A stretch of 64,000 nt of DNA from Hygrophila difformis (lineage: Eukaryota; Streptophyta; Magnoliopsida; Lamiales; Acanthaceae), in assembly GCA_030278955.1 (NCBI GenBank), contig JAOANR010000005.1, positions 28,139,849-28,203,848 of the forward strand, in the 5' to 3' direction. Both the position numbers and the translations under genes were made by a program. A model generated the notes under the pieces. The model did not search any database, was not told where the DNA came from, and worked only from the letters and a program-made list of their open reading frames with translations. This document shows positions 58,582 through 64,000 of the stretch, piece after piece (position 1 is the stretch's first letter; every line of letters starts with the position of its first letter).

Positions 58582-60832
58582 AATTGGCGACCACAGTGGG
58601 AGATTGAACAATCAACCACGATAGATCAATTAGCAGATTTAGATCAATTGGATCAATTGGTGTTAAAACGAATTGTAACACGGAGAAACATGTCTACTCC
58701 TCGAAACACCACCGATCCGCCTCATCTGTAACTCCAGTAGTGCCTACAACAGGGCAAAATACTGGTTAAATCCACCAATGGACTTAATACACTCGAACGT
58801 AATGACGTAACTTGAGGAGATGCTGGATAGCCGCTTCCAGACTATGAAAAGTGAACTCTATGCACAAGCATCACTCAATCGTGGATTTTATGCCCTTGGG
58901 CCGTATGTGGCCGGGATGGGCGACTTTTCAAATTGGGCCACTAATGCCCCTGCGGGACAAGTTCCATATATGCCACCCCACTTGGCCTTACGCTATCATT
59001 TGAGGGAGGGCATATACAATCCCAAAATTTTTATATGGCCGAGTATGACAACATTAGGCATCAGAGGCCTACAAAAACATACCAAAATAACATCACACAA
59101 GGAGAGCAACCCGCCTTTATCCCCAGGGATGTCGATCACCACCCAATGGACACATCCTCCACCAGACCGATCGGTGATTTAGGGGCAACACAGGAGCCTG
59201 GGAGGCCACCAGTGGTTAACCCAACTGCTCCTTACATCCAATTCACCTCACCAATGATGCATGTTCATCCTCCAGGCATGCAAAACCTAGGACTGCCACT
59301 AGATGGTGTCAATCCTTACCCCAAGCGACCAGCCTCTCAGTAGGGCCCTGTGGTTGATCCAGATGTCTTGGCGGATATGTTACGATTAGAGTTGATATCG
59401 AGTCGAGTATCGAGCCTAAACAGTGTAATTCGAGCTTGTACACTAAAAAAAATTGAAAGTTCTACCCCAAATTTAATTAAGCTATATAGTATATAATTTT
59501 TTATTTAAATTCGCAGTTTTGTTATTATGTTACAAAATGTAAGTTTGTTAGGTTTGATAAAGCTTAAATTGTGTCTAATAATTTTTCTATTTTTAGATTT
59601 TTAAAATTTAATAATTTAATCGAGTATCAAGTCGAGTTTTCCTCACCCCTAGTTACGATATGAATTTGGCCTGAATGTGAGGCCAACTGGTCGAGTGACT
59701 TACCAAAAGCCATACCCTGAGGCCATCACTCGTGATCATCCTTTCCTAGGGGCTTTAGAGTGCCCGATTTTTCCACATTCTCAGGTGAGGATGACTCGTC
59801 AACCATCGTGCATATTGAGAGGTTTACAGCCCAATTAGGAGAAAATGCGAGAAACCCCTACTACATGATGCAGTTATTTTCCGTCTCACTAACTAAGACT
59901 GTATTTTCGTGGTTTGCCAACTTACCTCCTGGAAACTTCAAAACGTGGGAAGATATGGAGGGGGCATTCCACACCCGTTTGTTTAACCCAGTCCCGTCGG
60001 TGTCAGTTATTGACATAGTGGACACTAAATAGTTGCCTAAAGAGCCAGTCATTGTGTTCATTGAACGTGTACGACGTTTAAAGTTATGATGCTCAACTGC
60101 CATTGATGAGAGCGAACTGATTAAGATAGTGGTCAGGAATATGGCATCTAAGTACAAGGATTAGTTAATTACCCACGAGATTCCAGACTTGTCGGCTCTT
60201 GCATCAAAGGCCATACGTTTGGAAACTTTGTTTAAAGAACAAAATGGCGATAATATACCGGTAGTGTTATGGTTTCACGAACCAGATTGAGCAATATATT
60301 CTTACGATATGTGGGCATCCTTGGGCCGTAAAGAATAAGTTGATGCCATGGCCAAATTTGTCCAAGGGAAATATATTCCTACAATAATAATAAAAGTAAA
60401 AAAATATATGAGAAAAGCCAACCGATGGGCATCTTTGAGGCCATATGGAATAAGCTGATGCTATGGCCAAATGTTGTCTTTTTTTTTTTTTAAAAAAAAG
60501 ATGCCTACAATGACCCAATCCATGGGTCTTGATAAAAAAAAAAAGAAAAATAAAAAATTGCCCACCTCACTGACAAATGGATAAAAAGAAAAAGAAAATT
60601 CTTCACCCACTTGAGGGCCAACCGACAACAAGTGAAAATAGATAAAACCTCAAGGATGCCAACTAATGGCAACAAAAACCATTCAAATTCAAGTTGAGGC
60701 TGTAGAAAATATGGCTTAACCAATCAAAAAATAAGCTTGAGTTTATATAAACAATCTTGAATGCCAGAGATATTATTCAATTATTCAAACAAAATTCGTA
60801 AAATTTTACGAATATTTGAATAGGGGGGCCAT
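58582..60832 (+). pseudogene. gag-only interior 2, broken and carrying a MITE
   Basis: Collinear with interior 1, including the same early TAA after PPHL (58729) and the same TAG after PAS(Q) near 59341. A 265-bp MITE splits it at 59387-59651. The core gag domain continues at 59760-60032 (VPDFSTFSGEDD-type start, NARNPYYMMQLFSVSLTKTV, TWEDMEGAFHTRLFNPVPS). Additional stops follow near 60030, 60087 and 60162. It ends in the purine tract TAGGGGGGCCAT before LTR 3. Confidence 0.85.
59387..59651. mobile_element. hAT-like MITE, 265 bp
   Basis: A perfect 8-bp target duplication, GTTACGAT, lies at 59379-59386 and 59652-59659. Ends are TAGAGTTG and CACCCCTA, a decayed version of the termini of the MITE at 61921. 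GAGTCGAGTATCGAGCC-type motifs sit at the left and are echoed in inverted form at the right. No coding capacity. Confidence 0.82.
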
Positions 60833-62656
60833 TGTTATCACCAAAAAATAAATAAATAAATATATTATAAAATAAACATATCAAATAGACCTACCTACCC
60901 GTCTGGTCAGGCCCAATGCGACAGTCACCAACTAGACTTATTTGCCAGGCGAAAAAGGATAGTCTATCAAGAAGAGCTACCGGCCTGTTTGGCCAGGCCA
61001 AAAGGGATAGTCACCAACTAGGCCTATTGGTCAGGCCAAAAGGGATAGCCTATTAAATAGACCTACATGCCCGTGTGGCCAGGCCAAAAGTGATAGTCAC
61101 CAACTAGGCCTATTGGCCAGGCCAAAAGGGATAGTTTATGAAATAGACCTACATGCCCGTCAGGCCAGGACCAAAGGGACAGTCACCTACATGTCCGTCA
61201 GGCCAAGATTGAGGGGACAGTCGACCAACTAGACTTATTGGCCAGGCCAGAAGGGATAGTCTATCAAATAGACCTACCTGCCCGTCAGGCCAGGACCAAA
61301 GGGACAGTCACCTACCTGCCCGGCAGGCCAGGACAGAGGGGACAGTCGACCAACTAGACTTATTGGCCAGACCAGAAGGGAAATTCTATCAAATAGACCT
61401 ACCTGCTCGTCAGGCCAGGACCGAAGGAACAATCACCTACTTGCCCGTCAGGCTAAGACCGAGGGGACAGTCGACCAACTAGACTTATTAGCCAAGCCAG
61501 GGCGGACGACTAGACCTACTTGCCTGTACAAAGAGAAGCAGAACAAAAGATTAAGACCACTCGATCCTAATTGACTAGAGAAGACTCGTAAGTCATCGAT
61601 AGCGTCAAAGTGGTTAGCAAGAGCACTACCATCGTGGTTTCACGGATGACAGTTACTGGACGGTCTATATATACTAAGCCAGGCTGCAGAGGAAGAGAGA
61701 ACCAACACCACATCAACAGTCCTCTAGAGATTTTATTTTATCCTAGTTTTTTGTTTAGTTTCTCTAGTTTAGTTTGTAGTTTGTAGCTTGTAGTTGTTTC
61801 AGTAATTAAGTTCTTGTAATTAACAGTAGGCTAGACATTCAATTCTTGTTCATTGCTTTCTCTGATAAAGTTGAAGGCGCAATCTAACGAAGGGAACTTT
61901 TCAGTTTCTATCGTCTCAGGTAGGGGTGAAAACGAGCCGAGCCGAGCTCGAGCCTGATATAGCTCGGCTTGGCTCGATTAAGTAAAAGTTCGGCTCGGCT
62001 CGAGCTCGAAGCTCGACGAGCTTTAAAAAATTGAGCTCGGCTCGAGCTCGACATAAAAAAGCAGAATTCGAGCTCGGCTCGAGGCTCGAATTAAGCTCGA
62101 GTTTTCTTTTTTTTTTTTTTCTTTTAACGTTAACACTTATATGTTAATAAATGTGTGTAGGGGCATAAATCACACAAATTATAAAGATGGATAAAAGGGA
62201 CATTACCACTGGACGAAGTTCCCATTTCCAAGCTAAGCTCGATATAAAATTAGGAATAATTGTCAAATTATTAAATAATGAGCTTAAAAACTTGAAGGAT
62301 TGAAGTTTAATAGATTTAATATATTAAATTATTCCTAGTTCCTACTTCTAACCGTAAAAAAAAATGAAAAAGAAAATTTATATGAGTAATAAATAGATTA
62401 TACATATGTACTATATATATATGTATTCGAACCTATTATCGAGCTTTCGAGCTGAGTATTGGTTAGCTCGGCTTGGGCTCATTAACATTCCGAGCCGATC
62501 TCGAATTCGAGTCGAGCCTTTTCGAGTCGAGCTTTAGTCGAGTTTTGATTGAGTCGAGCCCGAATATTTTACGAGCCTACCAGTCTCATTTACACCCCTA
62601 GTCTTAGGCCTAGAAGGGCCTTACTATTTGTTGTTATCCGATTTCGTGCGATAACA
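60833..62656 (+). repeat. LTR 3, interrupted by a MITE
   Basis: It begins TGTTATCACC and ends GTGCGATAACA. Without the 680-bp MITE and its 8-bp duplication it is about 1136 bp. Minisatellite (60890-61500) and TATA (near 61663-61677) are as in the other LTRs. Confidence 0.87.
61921..62600. mobile_element. hAT-like MITE, 680 bp, rich in GAGCTCG palindromes
   Basis: Ends TAGGGGTGAAAACGAG and TTTACACCCCTA are inverted repeats. GTCTCAGG (61913-61920) and GTCTTAGG (62601-62608) are an 8-bp target duplication with one change. About 180 bases at the left and 150 at the right are dense in GAGCTCGAG, GGCTCGAGC and CGAGCCGAGC and can pair with each other. The centre is AT-rich. The family of GAGCCGAGC-rich hAT MITEs is common in plants. 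No transposase. Confidence 0.85.
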
Positions 62657-62812
62657 GACTCGAGCTTACTTAGCAGCGATGTCCTAAATTATCCCAGCTA
62701 AACTGATTATTTTCCAGGATACAACTAGATTTATTGTGAATGAAAGAACAGTCCCAACAATAGGAATAAGGAAAATGTAGGAAAAACGAGAGTTTCTGAG
62801 TGCAAGAAGTAA

Positions 62813-62994
62813 GGTCTGTTCTACACGCAGAGCTATAGCTGTGAGCTGGAGCTGTAGGGAGTAGCTTATTTTAACGCTACATGAAGTAGCTTCTAAAAAT
62901 AAGCTCCCAAAAGCTAGTGTACAGAACGGAGTTTTTTTTGGAAATAAAAGCTAAAGCTACCAAAAACTCCTAAAAGCTGCATGTAGAACTGACC
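62813..62994. mobile_element. Small foldback MITE, 182 bp
   Basis: GGTCTGTTCTACACGCAG at the left and CTGCATGTAGAACTGACC at the right are inverted repeats matching at 16 of 18 positions. The interior is rich in AGCT. Target duplication is unclear, so superfamily is left open. Sequence from 62657 to 62812 shows nothing else. Confidence 0.65.
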
Positions 62995-63199
62995 CGTAGA
63001 GTGATATTACGAAAGTGAGAGGAGTTACACAGCTAAAAAACTTATCAAGCTTTGCGATACACTTTTTTTTTTTTTTTTTTTTTTTTTGAGAATGGGACGT
63101 TTATGGCCATTAATAGAAAAGAAGCAACTTACAGACAAGCATCACCCCTTCTCAGAGGGACAACAACCGAAAGCAATACAATCAGTTCCCTAGGATATG

Positions 63200-63303
63200 C
63201 ACCACAGTAAATCAACATAATCACAAGAAGATGTACACATAAAAGCACAGGCACCACAGTAAATCAACATGATCACAAGAAGATGCACACAGAAAAGCAC
63301 AGG
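63200..63303. repeat. 52-bp tandem duplication in the LINE 3'UTR
   Basis: Units 63200-63251 and 63252-63303 start CACCACAGTAAATCAACAT and differ at about four positions. It produces two related peptide segments in a minus-strand frame, not a protein domain. Confidence 0.9.
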
Positions 63304-63995
63304 AGTCAATGCTTTCCGTGTGCGGCTAAAACCAATCTTCGACCTTCGCTTCACCTTTCGCACCCAGCCTAGCCCAGTGATCCGCCATGTCATTCATTTC
63401 CCTGAGTATATGAGTTATTCTAACCTCTCCTCCAAACCTTAATAAAGCCACTATAGGCCCCATCAGGTTGTAGAATCGCCAAGGCCAGTTTCCACTCTGT
63501 TGCATCCATGACACTATATTATATGAATCACATTCAAATACTAGCTTTGGTATTGGGAAACCTTGGTCACAAATGATAGCCGAGCACACCCTGCTTATGG
63601 CGTGACTTCCGCTTCGGTAGAATCCGTAATCCCTATATAATCCGACAATATAAAGATAACCTTGCCAGCTTCGTCCCTAATAACCCCTCCCACCCCTGCC
63701 ATCCCCGGGTTTCCTATCGAAGAGCCGTCTGTGTTAATTTTCCACCAACCGACACTAGGTCTCTCCCACACCAACCCCTTCCGAGTATATTTAGCATACC
63801 TGTGTAGTCGCTGTACCAAACAGCGTGGTGAAGACTCATCTATTCCAACTAGATCGGTCGCCTCTCCCCCCGACTCTGCGTGCCACCACAAATTCACTCT
63901 CCACGTTAACTCTTCCACAATCGCATTACCATTGTGCTAAATACCCTTAAACACCACAACATTTATATACTTCCATATGGTCCAAATTATGGCAA
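63304..63995 (-). pseudogene. LINE ORF2 C-terminus: RNase H domain
   Basis: The upstream frame (63918-63595) carries WWKINTDGSSIGNPGMAGVG, GGVIRDEAGKV and TDSTEAE, which supply the first catalytic D and the E of RNase H. After a one-base shift near 63600, the second frame (63589-63326) carries LVFECDSYNIVSWM and THILREMNDMADHWARLG, which supply the other two aspartates. It ends KVEDWF. RNase H removes RNA from the RNA-DNA hybrid after reverse transcription. It differs clearly in sequence from the LINE at 10015-50887. Frameshifted, so inactive. Confidence 0.85.
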
Positions 63996-64000
63996 GCCCC

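Larger units (their letters stand above)
54424..62656 (+). mobile_element. LTR-gag-LTR-gag-LTR array of gag-only (TR-GAG-like) elements
   Basis: Three LTRs (54424-55592, 57570-58581, 60833-62656) alternate with two interiors of about 2 kb that contain gag but no pol. LTRs begin TGTTATCAC and end GTGATAACA or decayed versions, a 9-bp inverted repeat. GACTC is found just before the first LTR (54417-54421, then two extra bases) and just after the last (62657-62661). This suggests a single insertion later expanded by unequal recombination. Enzymes would have been supplied in trans by a Tat/Retand-like relative. Confidence 0.82.
63063..64000 (-). mobile_element. LINE 3' end, minus strand, extending beyond the window
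   Basis: A T-run at 63063-63087 (A-tail on the minus strand) lies downstream of a 3'UTR and an RNase H coding region. The orientation, A-tail and C-terminal RNase H are typical of a plant L1 insertion truncated by the window edge. Confidence 0.8.

Overview
The window looks like intergenic heterochromatin of a flowering plant, probably a eudicot. The evidence is a dense nest of plant-type elements: a Tekay/Del-like chromovirus relic, an Athila-like element with a tRNA-Asp-type primer site, gag-only Tat/Retand-like elements, an L1-type LINE with DUF4283 and zinc-knuckle ORF1, tRNA-type SINEs, and Stowaway- and hAT-like MITEs. I found no intact single-copy host gene, rRNA or functional tRNA. The only host-like coding sequence is an F-box exon inside the Athila-like element.

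Layout. 1-9113: a non-autonomous chimeric Ty3/gypsy element. It has a partial 5' LTR, a Met primer site, a sense coiled-coil ORF, an antisense gene of the plant-transposon-protein family with an apparent 5'UTR intron, a truncated foreign pol, and a complete 3' LTR at 6501-9113. 9114-10014: spacer with a MITE split by a SINE. 10015-50887: one L1 LINE whose 17-nt target duplications lie at 10015-10031 and 50871-50887. ORF1 is at the left end and ORF2 at the right end. It is split by a minus-strand Athila-like element whose 3' LTR is 11032-15449, followed leftwards-to-rightwards by the F-box region, pol, gag, primer site and 5' LTR. 50888-54423: AT-rich spacer with MITEs and SINE relics. 54424-62656: an LTR-gag-LTR-gag-LTR array carrying two hAT-type MITEs. 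62813-62994: another MITE. 63063-64000: the 3' end of a second LINE on the minus strand.

Assembly problem. Bases 21344-36993 and 37494-52827 are the same locus twice, on either side of a 500-N gap. The left copy stops at the gap and the right copy starts at it, as expected for two overlapping contigs that were never merged. The left copy is rich in small indels and poly-G insertions. Features between 21344 and 52827 should therefore be counted once. A second 500-N gap lies at 19075-19574.

Most unusual biology. (1) The Athila-like LTR holds a roughly 95-bp-period array of nested palindromes (13949-14400). Inner and outer stems change sequence from unit to unit but stay self-complementary. Related palindromes sit just upstream of the LTR TATA box and beside the F-box gene. 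(2) The first element carries an antisense gene with recognisable splice sites. (3) An F-box coding exon lies in the env position of the Athila-like element. The other parts are ordinary mobile-element relics with frameshifts and stops.
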